Positions 1-10,378 are shown, counted from the first letter of the stretch. The stretch is DNA of 64,000 bases from Meandrina meandrites (GCA_963693305.1 OY855914.1:13641783-13705782), one strand, 5' to 3'. The notes: generated by a model not told the origin, from the letters alone. A program made the numbers and translations.

Positions 1-65
1 GAGTGCATTTATAGCAAATTTTGGGTAAAATTAGCGTCGTAACAACAAAAATTGTTTTTTTTTTT

Positions 66-804
66 GGGGGGGGGGGTACTCCCCTAAATTTAGGATAGGG
101 GTGTGCCGCGAACGTTCTCAAACCCTGACCCTATCTAAGGATAAAGAAATCGAAAATTAATACCCTTTCTAAGGTCCAAACCTGAAAATTGACACCCTAT
201 TCAACGGGAGGAGAAGCATTGCGTGACGACTCAAATAACGGCTAACCGCGCACGGCAAAGCTCAAATCTTTCAAAATCGCTTTGTTAATACTTAATGACG
301 GATAGTTCAGTTTTGACAGACAATTTTTTTTTTCGTTTAGCTGGGCGTTTATTTGAGCTGATAGAATTTAGCTACCCGGCGCGGTGGCCTAATGGTTAGT
401 GCGCTGGACTCCGGATCGGGCGGTCCGGGTTCGAGCCCTGGCCGGGGCACTGCGTTGTGTTCTTGGGCAAAATACTTTACTCTCATAGTGCCTCTCTCCA
501 CCCAGGTGTATAAATGGGTACCGGCGAATTAACTGCTGGGGGTAACCCTGCGATGGACTAGCATCCCATCCAGGGGGGAGTAGAAATACTTCTAGTCGCT
601 TCATGCAACGGAAACCGGGATAAGCTCCGGCCTGATGGGCCACTAGGCTCGTATGCAGACTTTACTTTACTTTTCTAAGGATCACACCGGGAACACAATG
701 CCAAAAGGAACAAAAGGACCGAGAACCTCAAAAACCCTACCCTATCCCGCGGCACATACCTATATAGCCCTTATATGGGAGTACCCCCCCCCCCCCCGGG
801 GGGG
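66..804. mobile_element. Inverted-repeat DNA element with homopolymer ends, host of a nested SINE
   Basis: The left end (poly-G, then GTACTCCC, then AGGATAGGGGTGTGCCGCG at about 92-110) is mirrored at the right end (GCGGCACATACC near 751, then GGGAGTAC and poly-C ending near 797). The two ends therefore form imperfect terminal inverted repeats of about 50 bp. No transposase frame is seen, so this looks non-autonomous. A tRNA-derived SINE sits inside it. Superfamily is not assignable because no clean target duplication was found. Confidence 0.55.
375..674 (+). mobile_element. tRNA-derived SINE, copy 1
   Basis: The head at about 379-447 resembles a tRNA gene, with an A-box-like TGGCCTAATGGTTAGTG and a B-box GGTTCGAGCCC. 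It is followed by a conserved body (TTCTTGGGCAAAATACTTTACTC, then a CCACCCAGGTGTATAAATGGGTA-like core) and a tail of ACTTTACTTTACTTTT. A second copy with the same head, body and tail is at 55,931-56,238, which establishes it as a dispersed repeat. The A and B boxes imply an RNA polymerase III promoter, but the fold is degenerate and this is not a functional tRNA gene. Confidence 0.8.
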
Positions 805-1189
805 AATTCAGCAGTGAAAGGGTTAAAAGAGTTGAGTCTTTCAAACAGTGGTCAAGCCAGAGCTCAGTTTTAATTAGTCTTAATTGTCAAAATACTTCAG
901 TCTTTCTTGTCTTTCTTCTGGCCACAAGAGATTTAATGTTTAAAAAAAATTTGGTTCCTTGGTGATTTTCGCGCAGTGTGGCCAAGAATAGGCAAATACG
1001 AAAAAGTCGCAAGGAAAAAAGGCGTTTAACAAAACGTTTGCTTTGAAAGAAAGCTAGATCATTCTTCACTCCATATGCTAAATATCGACTCTTTCGGTAA
1101 GTGTATACGGACAAAATACGAATTAAGTTAAACCATGAATTTTAAGGCAGGGTTCTACCTGAATTTGAGTGAAATTTTAAGAGGTTTAA
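805..1189. other. No feature recognised
   Basis: AT-rich unique-looking sequence between two transposons. The open frame on the minus strand at 887-1114 has no recognisable domain or splice context. The TTAA target of the next element is at 1186-1189. Confidence 0.4.
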
Positions 1190-1836
1190 GGGGGCTCCTT
1201 CTTAACTACTAAGTTGTTGCTAAGGAAGGTATCTAACCGCCATATTCTGGAAACTTGACCTGCTACGGATAAGCTTTTTTCGCAACTTTGTTAAATTGAA
1301 GAGTCCTTCAAGAGTTTCAAATCACGGCCATATTTGACAAGTGGCGTGGCCAGAATAGAAAAAACCCTAAAACTGAAAGGGCATATAAAACTGAAAGTTA
1401 AAATCAGTGCCAATAGATAAAGAATGTCCACATGCTTAATGCTTCGTATGGGTTTTACAAAATTTGCATTATTGTAAAAGTTATGACATAATTAACACCC
1501 GTATTTTCAGACTTTCTTCAGTAGCGTTTTTTTCTTTCTTGTAAACGGTAATCCCATACGTAGGATTATAAAGAAGGCTATGTTATCTCCGATTCTTTAA
1601 AAAATTCAGAACTCTTCCCTTTTTCCTCCAAGTTTTAGGGATTTTAAATTCTAACGCGCGGTTTAGGACTGGCACTAGTTATGCAGGCGCAATGTCAATA
1701 TTTCAAGCAGGTATTTCCTGCCCCACAAAATTTACCATTTAGCGTTACAAAACGGTCCAAAATGGCTTGCCACTAAAACTGATCTTCAGGAATTCCCTAG
1801 CAACTGCTCTAGAACTGTAGTTAAGAAGGACCCCCC
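1190..1836 (+). mobile_element. TTAA-flanked MITE, copy A
   Basis: A 647-bp element bounded by TTAA at 1186-1189 and 1837-1840. Its ends are inverted repeats, starting GGGGGCTCCTTCTTAACTAC and ending in the complement (GTAGTTAAGAAGGACCCCCC). Two further full-length relatives are at 5253-5901 (same orientation) and 3337-4523 (opposite orientation, interrupted). TTAA duplication is typical of piggyBac and some other cut-and-paste families; no transposase is encoded, so the assignment rests on the target site alone. Confidence 0.85.
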
Positions 1837-2243
1837 TTAAAGAAGGGATAGAAGAAAGAAAATTATTTTTGAAACACCACCAGACAGTTGACCCCTACGC
1901 AAGAGCACCCACAGGTTGTCAGGGGACTGTTTGGGTGTCCATCTACTAATTTTTAACTTCAAATTCTAATTTTTAAAATCACATTAAATCTTCACCATTT
2001 CAGATTTCTCTAAATTTCACTAATCCATTGAGAAAAACTATCTCCTCCCAAATATTCCCAAAAATTACCCAAAAATTTACAAAACACTGCAAAACATAGA
2101 TTCATGGGACGAGTGAACAGTTTTTCGATTGCTTCAAACGCAACCGAGATATTCGCATTGAACCAAAGTTATGCTACGGAGAAAACGACCTTCAGGAAGA
2201 AGTTTTTGGAAAAACAAATTCACTTAGCTTCCCCTCAACTCAG
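1837..2243. other. No gene recognised
   Basis: AT-rich spacer between two mobile elements. It holds no splice-consistent exon, no long open frame and no clear repeat. Confidence 0.35.
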
Positions 2244-2869
2244 CAGGCCCGTAGCCAGGGGGGGTGCGACGGGTGCATCCGCACCCTCCCACGAGCCTTG
2301 GAAGTCCGCTCCTTGTGAAAAAAGTATAAAAATAAATAAAGAAATAAAGAAATAAAAAAAGGGAAATGGTATTTCTGTACTTTGTCTATTTACATTTAAT
2401 GGGTCCACCATTTGAAGATTCGTCTGGCATATTTTTGACCAAATTGTGTGATTCTTGGTTAATTTTAACGATACATTCTAACTAATGCCGTTCATAGTCA
2501 GCAAACCGACTCTGGCTAATTTATGTAATTACCATTTGACACCGAAATAAAGACATCTATCTTTTTCCAGTCTTCCTTTAAAAGAACTGCCGTCATTGTT
2601 AGTTAAATAAATTGTAAATTATGTTTACAAGGTTCTGTTTCTAAAACTACGTTTTGAATTTAAAAATGTACCAGAATTATTGTCCTTGCTACCTTCACCT
2701 TTATATGGCTTGTTTCCTAACAAACTGTTTTTAAAACGCACTAAATGCGGCCTCAGATAACCCATTTTTTCAAAATTTTCTGGGGGAGAATACCCCCAGA
2801 CCCCCCTTCGGGCTCGCGCCGGAGACGCTCATACGCACCCCCCCAGCAAAAATCCTGGCTACGGGCCTG
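2244..2869. mobile_element. Inverted-repeat element with GTAGCCAGG termini
   Basis: A 626-bp element that begins CAGGCCCGTAGCCAGG and ends with the exact complement. Both sides are flanked by CTCAG (2239-2243 and 2870-2874), a likely 5-bp target duplication. Inside the ends lie G-rich/C-rich segments (GGGGGGTGCGACGGGTGC on the left, CGCACCCCCCCAGC on the right). No transposase frame. Related ends occur near 50,862 and 54,770. Confidence 0.75.
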
Positions 2870-3336
2870 CTCAGCATGATAAAGAACAAGACTCAAGATA
2901 ACGAAAGTACAGGAATCAGTCAATCTTTGGGGAAAATTCTGTTTTTTAAATAAATTTATTTAAAAAAACACGTTGAACAAAAAGTGGCCAAGAACTGGCC
3001 CCCATACTGTAAATTTTGCAAATGCAAAATTTTATCCTTGTATTCATGGAATGTCGCAGAGTCAAGCGCCTGCGAACTGAATACGCTTCAAAACCTCATA
3101 AAACCAAAAGATACCATTTACAAAAATAAGATATAACTTGTTAACGTTTCAGCATAACATTCTCAGCAAAAATGAAGCACATTTTACCAGCAACTGTCAT
3201 AGAGAAAGCGCGAGTTGTTTGTGAGCTGTTTACTGGGCGTGAGAATGGGCTCGCAAAGCGCGAGCGCGAGAGAGCGCCGGGGTCTGCTGCCAAACCGGAA
3301 ACGAACGACTTTCAGAAAGTCTACTCTTACAGTTAA
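2870..3336. other. No gene recognised
   Basis: Mixed sequence with a GC-rich patch around 3240-3290 (GCGCGAGCGCGAGAGAGCGCC). No open frame or splice-consistent exon was found. It ends at the TTAA (3333-3336) of the next element. Confidence 0.35.
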
Positions 3337-4523
3337 GGGGGGAGACTTTTAACTACAGATCCAGAGCAGTTGCTAAGGGATTGCTGACGACTGTATTTTG
3401 AAGCAAGCGATTTTGAAGCTTTTTGTAACGCTCAATGGTGAATTTTATTTCGGGGAACACCTGCTTTGAAAAATATATCGTTTGCGCGTGAAGTGCCAGT
3501 CCCAAACCGCGTGTTAATATTTAAAATCCCTAAAACTCCAAGGAAACAAGGTAAAGTTCTGATTTCTTTTTTCGAATCAGAGAAAACGTCGCCGACTTTA
3601 TAATCTGACGTATACTTTTACCATTTACTCGAAAAAAGGAAACGCTGCTGTTGAAAGTCCGTAAATATGAGTGTTTGTTACGCCATAACTCCAGAAACCC
3701 ATAACTCCTTATCAGTTTCTGATAATGCATCAGTCAATTCCAGCAGTGCCCATCCCCCCCCCCGGGCTTACCCCCGGGCATTAGCATTTCTTTGGTAAAT
3801 TCCCCGGGGTGGGGATGAGGGAACCGGGCAAATGCCCCGCTCCCGGGTTGATTGTTTTCAATCTCTCGGTATGTGATATAAGAATATGATACAAGTTGTT
3901 GCTTCTTGACAATGAAGAAATATCTAAAATTCAGAAAATATACCTTTAAAAATATCCATGAACATCCACGAGCTTCTCTAGTCCTTCATGGACTAGCTAA
4001 TCTGCAACGTAGTCCACGTCTTAGCCTATAAACGCCTCCATCACGAATACGCGACTCACTCCACGGTTTCGAAACCACGTTCCAAATGCCCGGGGGTCAA
4101 GCCGAGGTACGCAAATGCCCCACCCCCGGGACGGGCAACATTAGGAAATGCCCCGGGGTTGCCCGGGGGGGGGGGGGGGGGGGATGGGCACTGCTGGAAT
4201 TGACTGATGCATAACTCTTATAATAATGTGAATTTCACAAAACGATACGTCACATTACGCATTTGGTCGTTCTTTATCTATTGACACTCATTTAAATTTT
4301 AAAATCAATCTGCCGTTTGAGTTTTAGTGATTTGTCCGTTCTGGTCACGTGTCACGTTAAATAAGGCCGTCCCTTGAAACTCTTGGAGGAATCTTCAACT
4401 CTTGGAGGAATCTTCAATAGAACAAACTCGTGCAAAAAGCTTATCCATATAAGGTCTTATTTCCAAAATATGGCAATTAGAAATCTGCCTTAGAAACAAA
4501 TTGGTAGTTAAGAGTCACCCCCC
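3337..4523 (-). mobile_element. TTAA-flanked MITE, copy B (interrupted)
   Basis: The same family as the copies at 1190 and 5253 but in reverse orientation, flanked by TTAA at 3333-3336 and 4524-4527. The family sequence runs 3337-3726 and resumes at about 4211. The intervening 484 bp is a separate inverted-repeat element. The right part also has a local tandem duplication, CTCTTGGAGGAATCTTCAA twice near 4380-4418. Confidence 0.85.
3727..4210. mobile_element. GC-ended inverted-repeat element nested in MITE copy B
   Basis: A 484-bp insertion with long exact terminal inverted repeats: GCATCAGTCAATTCCAGCAG at the left and its complement at the right, continuing through TGCCCATC into homopolymer C (left) and homopolymer G (right). 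The interior is rich in CCCGGG and CCCCGG blocks. Its boundaries are defined by comparison with uninterrupted copies of the host MITE. The target duplication is ambiguous because both flanks read ATGCAT. Confidence 0.8.
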
Positions 4524-4527
4524 TTAA

Positions 4528-5208
4528 CGTCTATCAATTTGAGCACTTTATTCAGTAGCTTGTTAAAAGCAAAGTTCCAAGTAGACCGAATTTTGTACGA
4601 AATGAGAAAAAATTGGTCCAAAAATTGTCTATGGGAATGTTGATTAGTAAAAGCATCCAAAATAAGGTGGGAGAAGTGGTCGGGAAAGGTGCTTCTAGCG
4701 CATTATTTTAGAGAGAGCAAATTGCACATCGCTTTTAGCGGTATTTTTCAAATGACAAGGGCAGATAAATTTAAATCGCAGATTGAAAACTCTTGCATAC
4801 TCATGACAACTTCAGCGTACTAGCATAGTACTTTTTAACAAAATTTCACAATTTTGGGTTTTCGTTTAATTTATTCACATTCTTTCGTGCAGTTACCCAA
4901 GGACACTTTCCAGTTGGATTAAATGTAACAAGTCTTTTGGCTTTTCGGGCTTGTCAAGTCGTGAGACGTATAGTTGACCTGTGATTATCACATTTTTTTT
5001 TTCTTTTTGCAAAACCAGAGTAAAATATGTTGAGCTACTGTTATCATAACATTCATGACCAATAATTTATTGCATTGTGCATTCCCATGGCATGACACTG
5101 CCCTGATAAATGATTAATAAGTTTGAGATAAAATTATTAAGTCTCATCAAAAATACAGTCCTTGGTCACAAAGACACATCATTTGTTTTTTCACTGGACT
5201 ACAAAACT
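4528..5208. other. No gene recognised
   Basis: AT-rich spacer. No supported exon, RNA gene or inverted repeat was found in it. Confidence 0.35.
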
Positions 5209-5216
5209 GAGCTGAC

Positions 5217-6685
5217 CACAGGTAGACCAAGTGTGATATTTGCATATATTAAGGGGGTGACTCTTAACTACCAATTTGTTTCTAAGGCAGGTTTCTAATT
5301 GCTATATTTTGGAAACGAAACCTCATACAGTTAAGCTTTTTGCACGAGTTTGTTCTATTGAAGATTCCTCCAAGAGTTTCAAGTCACGGTCATATTTAAC
5401 GCATTACGTGACCAGAACAGAATAAACCCTAAAACTCAAACGACGGATAGATTTTAAAATTAAAATGAGCGTCAATAGATAAAGAACGCGTGCGTAATGC
5501 GTAATGTGACGTATCGTTTTTACGAAATTCGCATTATTATAAGAGTTATGGCCTAATATATACTCATATTTACAGACTTTCATCAGTAGCGTTTACTTTT
5601 TTCATGTAAACGGTAAAAGCATATGTCAGATTATAAAGACGGCCACGTTATCTCTGATTCGTAAGAGAAATCGGAACTTTACCTTGTTTCCGTGGAGTTT
5701 TAGGGATTTTAAATTCTAACACACGGTTTGGGACTGGCACTAGTTTCGCACTCGCAATGATACATTTTTCAAAGCAGGTGTACCCCCAGATAAAATTCAC
5801 CATTCAGTGTTACAAAAAGCTTCAAAGTCGCTTGCTTCAAAATACAGTCTTCAGAAATTCCTTAGCAACTGCTCCAGATCTGTAGTTAAGAGTCTCCCCC
5901 CTTAAAATGGCAGTCTCTATATAAGAATTTGTATGGGTTTTTAAACAGGGAACTTTTGAACAATAAATAAAAGCAAAATTACTAAATAAAGTCAATGAAA
6001 CATAACATGGTGTTGTTTGCTAATGTAACGGCATGTTTGCAAGCAATTTGGAGCTATTTTACGTCTATTAACTTTACTATTAGCTACTATTACTGTGTAT
6101 AATAATATGACAAGGTAGGACACTTCAGCCGCTATTTTTGTTTGCGCTTCAATTTGTTTCCACTTCGAGCAAAAATAGCATGCCCCTCTCCATTGAGTTT
6201 AATTTGGCTAGCGTCCAGTCTATTTCGCGTTATTTTGTTACTGTCATGAGCGACTAACGGCTATTTTGAACAGATTTTGGATTTTCAGAAGTGGCTAGTT
6301 GATGCGGTAGACGAGGTATAAGCAAGTAGTTTTCAGAAAAACATTCGTGTGTCATCATTTCATTCACATGTGGAACCTTATGACAGCCGAAACTATTTTT
6401 GTGGGTGAAATTCGAGCTTATTTCAACACGTGTCGAACGCTAGAAGCGACTGAAGTGTCCTACCTTGTCATATTATTATACATGGTAATAGTAGCTGATA
6501 ATAAATAGACGTAAAATAGCTCCAAATTGCTTGCACGTTAGCAAACAACACCATGTTATGTTTCATCAACTTTATTTAGTAATTTCGCTTTTATTTATTG
6601 TTTAAAAGTTTAAAAACCCATACAAATTCTTATGTATAAAGACCGCAATTTTAATATATACAAATATCATGCTTGGTCTACCTGT
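5217..6685. mobile_element. Large palindromic element with possible 8-bp target duplication
   Basis: The left arm (ACAGGTAGACCAAG at 5218 onward) and the right arm (CTTGGTCTACCTGT ending 6685) are long inverted repeats. They pair over several hundred bases, including GGTGTTGTTTGC / GCAAACAACACC and GACAAGGTAGGACACTTCAG / CTGAAGTGTCCTACCTTGTC. The flanks GAGCTGAC (5209-5216) and GAGCTGAT (6686-6693) suggest an 8-bp target duplication, as made by hAT-type transposases. The left arm is split by TTAA-MITE copy C. No transposase frame is seen. Confidence 0.75.
5253..5901 (+). mobile_element. TTAA-flanked MITE, copy C (inserted into palindromic element)
   Basis: A 649-bp copy bounded by TTAA at 5249-5252 and 5902-5905. 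It starts GGGGGTGACTCTTAACTAC and ends with the complement GTAGTTAAGAGTCTCCCCCC. Removing it and one TTAA restores the left arm of the surrounding palindrome so that it matches the right arm across the junction (TATTAAAAT). This proves both the duplication and the insertion order. Confidence 0.88.
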
Positions 6686-6714
6686 GAGCTGATAGGGATT
6701 GAGTCAGAAAATCA

Positions 6715-6720
6715 TTTAAT
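6715..6720 (-). promoter_or_regulatory. Candidate poly(A) signal for the SLC7 gene
   Basis: Read on the minus strand this is ATTAAA, a common variant of the cleavage/polyadenylation hexamer, about 380 nt downstream of the SLC7 stop codon. No canonical AATAAA was found between the stop and here. Position is the only support. Confidence 0.3.
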
Positions 6721-7097
6721 GTTATGATTTGATTTAGAGCCCTTCTTCAAACACCCCATTCTAACCTGGTTTCTAATAACAGCTCCATCCCTCGAGTGTC
6801 AGCTTTTTTTATAAGCTCCACTATTTCAATAGGGCCTATTTCATGAGTCAAAGTGACAATTAATGCATTGAAATAGAATAGAATTATCAGGCAAGTGAAT
6901 CGTGTGTGGTCTGCTTTACTGTCTGAATGTAATATCAAATATACTGAACAAGTGAATGGTGGTATGACTTGTTACAGTTTTTGAGTTACATATCTGTTGT
7001 CATTCCAGTGTCAATGTTGAAAAACGAAATATGCACCAGGTCCCTAATAAGCACTCCTCTTCAGTAAGTGCCCTCCTCAAGGAAGTTTCCACTGATT

Positions 7098-8595
7098 CGC
7101 TACTTGTTATGGTAAACAAAGCAGAAATACACAGGAACACCAGACAAAACAAAAGCCAGTGCAACCGCTGATGACTGTGGTTTGGCCAAAAGTGGAGCAA
7201 CAACAAGATAGCATGAAACCATCACCATGAAAAAAGGAATTCCAATCCACACTTTGTAAGGACGATGGTCATGGGGCCTCTTCCAGCGCAAAACCAGTAG
7301 TGAAAGGAATGTGCTACCAAGGAAAATCCATGCCACAAAACTGAAACAACTTAGCAAAGAATCTAAATCACCAAGCATTAACATGCAGATGGAAATGAAC
7401 GATGGGAACATTATGGCACACAATGGAGTGTGGAAACGTTCACTGATGGTGGCCAGAAACCGAGGCATATGTCCTTCTTTGGCTGCAGAGCAAACAACTC
7501 TCCCATTGGTGAAAATGGACCCATTGGCTGCACCATAACAAGAACAAGCTACAAATAGTGGCATGACGGCAACTAGGATGGGGTGCACTTTCTCAGCAAC
7601 TGATACAGCAACTGCAGTGGATGACAGCAATTCTGCTGGTGTCAGGATACTTAAATATGCTACATTCACCAGTGTATAGCAAACTGTGACCAGTGGAAGT
7701 GCAATCATGACTCCACGAGGAAGATTCTTATGAGGGTTCTGTAACTCCTCAGTGACATAGTTAAGTTGGTTCCAGCCATCATATGCCCACAGTCCACTGA
7801 AAAAAGCATGTGCAATTTCACCAATATTCTGACTAGTTCCTTTGAAAGGAGACTCAAAATTTTCATAATGTCCACTGGCAATTCTGGTAGCTCCAATCAA
7901 CACTATTATCCCAATCGCAAGCAACTTCATAATCATAAAAACAATCTGCATCTGACCAGCCCAGCGGGAACTCACACAGTTTACTGATGTGATCAAGACA
8001 ATACAAATCACAGCAATGAATTTGATAAGGGCTTCAGGTTCAATGCTGCTGTCACTTAAAAATGGCTGGATAGCATAGGAGGCAAAACTTAGCGTGATGA
8101 TGGCTACTGAGGCTGGTTTTAAAATTAGAACCATTGTCCAGCTGACTAGAAAACCAGGTAAAAGGCCCAGAGCTTCACGGATGTATGTTAGCTCACCACC
8201 AGAACGTTGAATCAGTGTTCCTAATTCACAATAGCACAAAGCCCCAAGTGTCGCCATCACACCAGATGCAATCCATACCAACAGTGTCATTCCCACAGAG
8301 CCAGAGTGTAAAAGGACATAACGTGGAGTGACGAAGATTCCTGAGCCAATCATAACACCAACAATAAGTGAGACCCCCTGTAGGAGGGTCACATTTCTGG
8401 TCAATTTCCCTGTGACATTTTCTTTTGAGCTCCTTTCTGAGGAAATAAGTTTTTCTTGTGCACTTGCTTTGCTCTCGTGAAATGAAATACCAATACTTGA
8501 ATCATCCTGCTGCACTGAAGACTTGCCCATACTATTGTCTGCAGCAGATTCCACAGCAAAATTGTCTTTGTCTTCAGTCACAACCTCAGCATCTA
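7098..8595 (-). CDS. SLC7-family amino-acid transporter light chain, b(0,+)AT-like (terminal exon)
   Basis: The frame encodes a polytopic APC-superfamily protein of the heteromeric amino-acid transporter light-chain type, with about 12 hydrophobic segments expected. Counting from the GTG-in-frame residue at 8581, the unwound TM1 motif GSGIF is at residues 79-83, a SGGELTYI block at 127-134 and AYDGWNQLNYVTEEL at 266-280. The last block and the TM8-12 region are closest to the vertebrate b(0,+)AT/SLC7A9 pattern as I know it. The family exchanges neutral, cationic or cystine amino acids at the plasma membrane, usually bound to an SLC3 heavy chain. The conserved cysteine for that disulfide (between TM3 and TM4) is replaced: LSDSSIEPEA, residues 175-184. 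Reading upstream, no ATG precedes the family-conserved part; instead TTTTCCTTAG precedes the frame, a good splice acceptor with 1 nt of codon owed by an earlier exon. The true start is therefore in an unlocated upstream exon. Almost the whole protein is in this one exon. The N-terminal 55 residues are hydrophilic. Confidence 0.9.
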
Positions 8596-8682
8596 AGGAA
8601 AATAAAACAAATATTATTTATGAGAAAAATATTAAGGTTTTCAGAATGAACTATTTGCATTACAGTAAACACCCACGTGTAA

Positions 8683-8930
8683 AGGCCTGGCAAAACAAGG
8701 AAACATGTTTCCAGAAACACCCGTAGCGCGCATGTTTCCCTAATGTTTCCAAGTTTTGCCACACAGGAAGCATTGTTTCCAGCGTCAATTTTGTTTCCAA
8801 GAAGCAAAATTTGCTTCTGGTACACGGCAGAAACATTTCTTGTTTCCACGTGGCACGGAAGCATGGCAAAACGAGGAAAACATTATGGAAACATGTTTCT
8901 GGAAACATGTTTCCTCGTTTTGCCAGGCCT
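8683..8930 (+). mobile_element. Harbinger-type MITE with TAA duplication, copy 1
   Basis: A 248-bp insertion with terminal inverted repeats starting AGGCCTGGCAAAAC. It is flanked by TAA at 8680-8682 and 8931-8933. The host element without it would read GTGTAAGAACC, matching its other end, so the 3-bp duplication is directly visible. Three-base TWA duplication is the signature of PIF/Harbinger elements. The interior is rich in GGAAACATGTTTCC-like palindromes. No coding capacity. Confidence 0.85.
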
Positions 8931-9191
8931 TAAGAACCTACAATTTTCTAAGTTTGGCAAAATAGGTTCTTGTATTTGGGGGTAGTTATTGGTAATTTAG
9001 GCTAAGTAGGTTCTTAATAAGGTTCTTAATTTCTAAGGAGGAGCCATAGTTTTTGATTGTACGAGAAGAAAAAAAATGTATTGCTTCAAGCCTCATGCAA
9101 AACTAAACAATCTATATAATTAAACAAATATCTCTTCAACAAGAGCTGTATAATAAAAAAAGAACATGAATTAGATAATTATAGTAAAAAT

Positions 9192-9266
9192 AAAAGGGAT
9201 AAGTAAACAAATGCAAAAATAAATTTATTAAAAATTTATTTTTGCATTTGTTTACTTATCCCTTTT
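9192..9266. repeat. Perfect 35-bp-arm hairpin
   Basis: The arms 9192-9226 and 9232-9266 are exact reverse complements separated by five bases (ATTAA). It lies inside the TA-flanked element and would form a very stable stem in single strands. Confidence 0.9.
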
Positions 9267-9503
9267 GTTTTTGCTTTATTTATCTATTTATTTTCTCTTC
9301 TTCTGTTAAAAATGTTCATAAAAATTTTCTATAACCCACATATAAGAACCTGCTGAAATTTGCTTGGCTAAACAGGTTCTTATATTTTGGGGTATTAAAA
9401 TGGCAAATTTCTGCCAGCAGGTTCTTGAACCACTAGGTTCTTACACGCAGGTGTTTACTGTAGCTTACAAACAGGAGGCACATAACAAAATTTGTAAAGC
9501 TTA

Positions 9504-9924
9504 GTTCCCACTAGCGACATAACGTTCATAAGCAGAAGCATAAACTTAATAAGCTTCTTTTGTTCTAGTGGGAACAGCCACACTAAAAACTCAAATTATG
9601 ACCCACGTGCATCATTATTAATATTTCTGATTATGTCGTTATGATTTTAGCGTTCCCACTATAAAGAAAAGCAACAGTCATAGTGAAAGACATAATCATA
9701 AGAAAATGGTCAATCATCCCGTTGAAGCCCTGATTTTTTTTTCAGGCTTCTTTATTCCAATTGCTTAAAATTGGAAATTCACTGCAAAGATCACATATCA
9801 CCTTCGATTATGATTATGTTGGTCATAAGAGCACTTATGATTATGTTTCTGGATGTTCCCACTAAGACATAAGCAACATAATTGCATTGTTTGTGCTTAT
9901 GATCGTTATGTTGCTAGTGGGAAC
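9504..9924. mobile_element. TA-flanked MITE with GTTCCCACTAGC termini
   Basis: A 421-bp element starting GTTCCCACTAGCGACATAAC and ending with a near-complement (GTTATGTTGCTAGTGGGAAC), flanked by TA on both sides. The motif TTCCCACTA/TAGTGGGAA and TTATG(A/T) words recur inside, so it looks built from duplicated sub-terminal repeats. No transposase. Confidence 0.75.
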
Positions 9925-10181
9925 TACAAATAAAATACATTGAACTACATTACGGAAACGTACTTGAAATGGCCCAAAGTTACAACCAAGTAGATGTCGA
10001 AAAAAAATCATTATGATACAAAAAGACATTTTCAATTGTTAAGATTATACTTATGGTCATGTGTACGTTCATGCTTAAGATTAGAGCAGCCTTTCATATT
10101 GCTCACTGTATATACACACTGGTAATCATAATCATTTATCAATTACTGTGAGCATAAATATATGCAAATTTATGCAGAAAA

Positions 10182-10378
10182 GTTTCCTCGTTTTGCCATG
10201 TTTCCATGCCACGCAGAAACACAAAATGTTTCTGCCGTGTAGCAGAAGCAAATCTTGTTTCTTGGAAACAAAATTGATGCTGGAAACAGTACTTCCAATG
10301 CAAAACTGGGAAACATTGGGAAAACATGCACGCACTACGGGTGTTTCTGGAAACATGTTTCCTCATTTTGCCAGGCCT
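10182..10378 (-). mobile_element. Harbinger-type MITE, copy 2 (truncated)
   Basis: The same family as 8683-8930 in reverse orientation. The end GCCAGGCCT is intact and followed by TAA, while the opposite end lacks about 45 bp. Shared blocks include the GCAGAAACAT and CTTGGAAACAAAATTGA segments. Confidence 0.8.

Larger units (their letters stand above)
8663..9460. mobile_element. TA-flanked inverted-repeat element (mariner-like MITE)
   Basis: The ends are CAGTAAACACCCACGTGTAA on the left and the imperfect complement (TTACACGCAGGTGTTTACTG) on the right, flanked by TA at 8661-8662 and 9461-9462. The inner ends continue as GAACCTAC / GGTTCTTG. TA duplication and a CAG start are typical of Tc1/mariner non-autonomous elements. 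It is interrupted by a Harbinger-type MITE at 8683-8930 and contains a perfect hairpin at 9192-9266. Confidence 0.75.

Noticed and set aside
379..447. tRNA gene
   Set aside because: It has A- and B-box-like motifs, but the same head, body and tail recur at 55,931, so it is the promoter part of a SINE.
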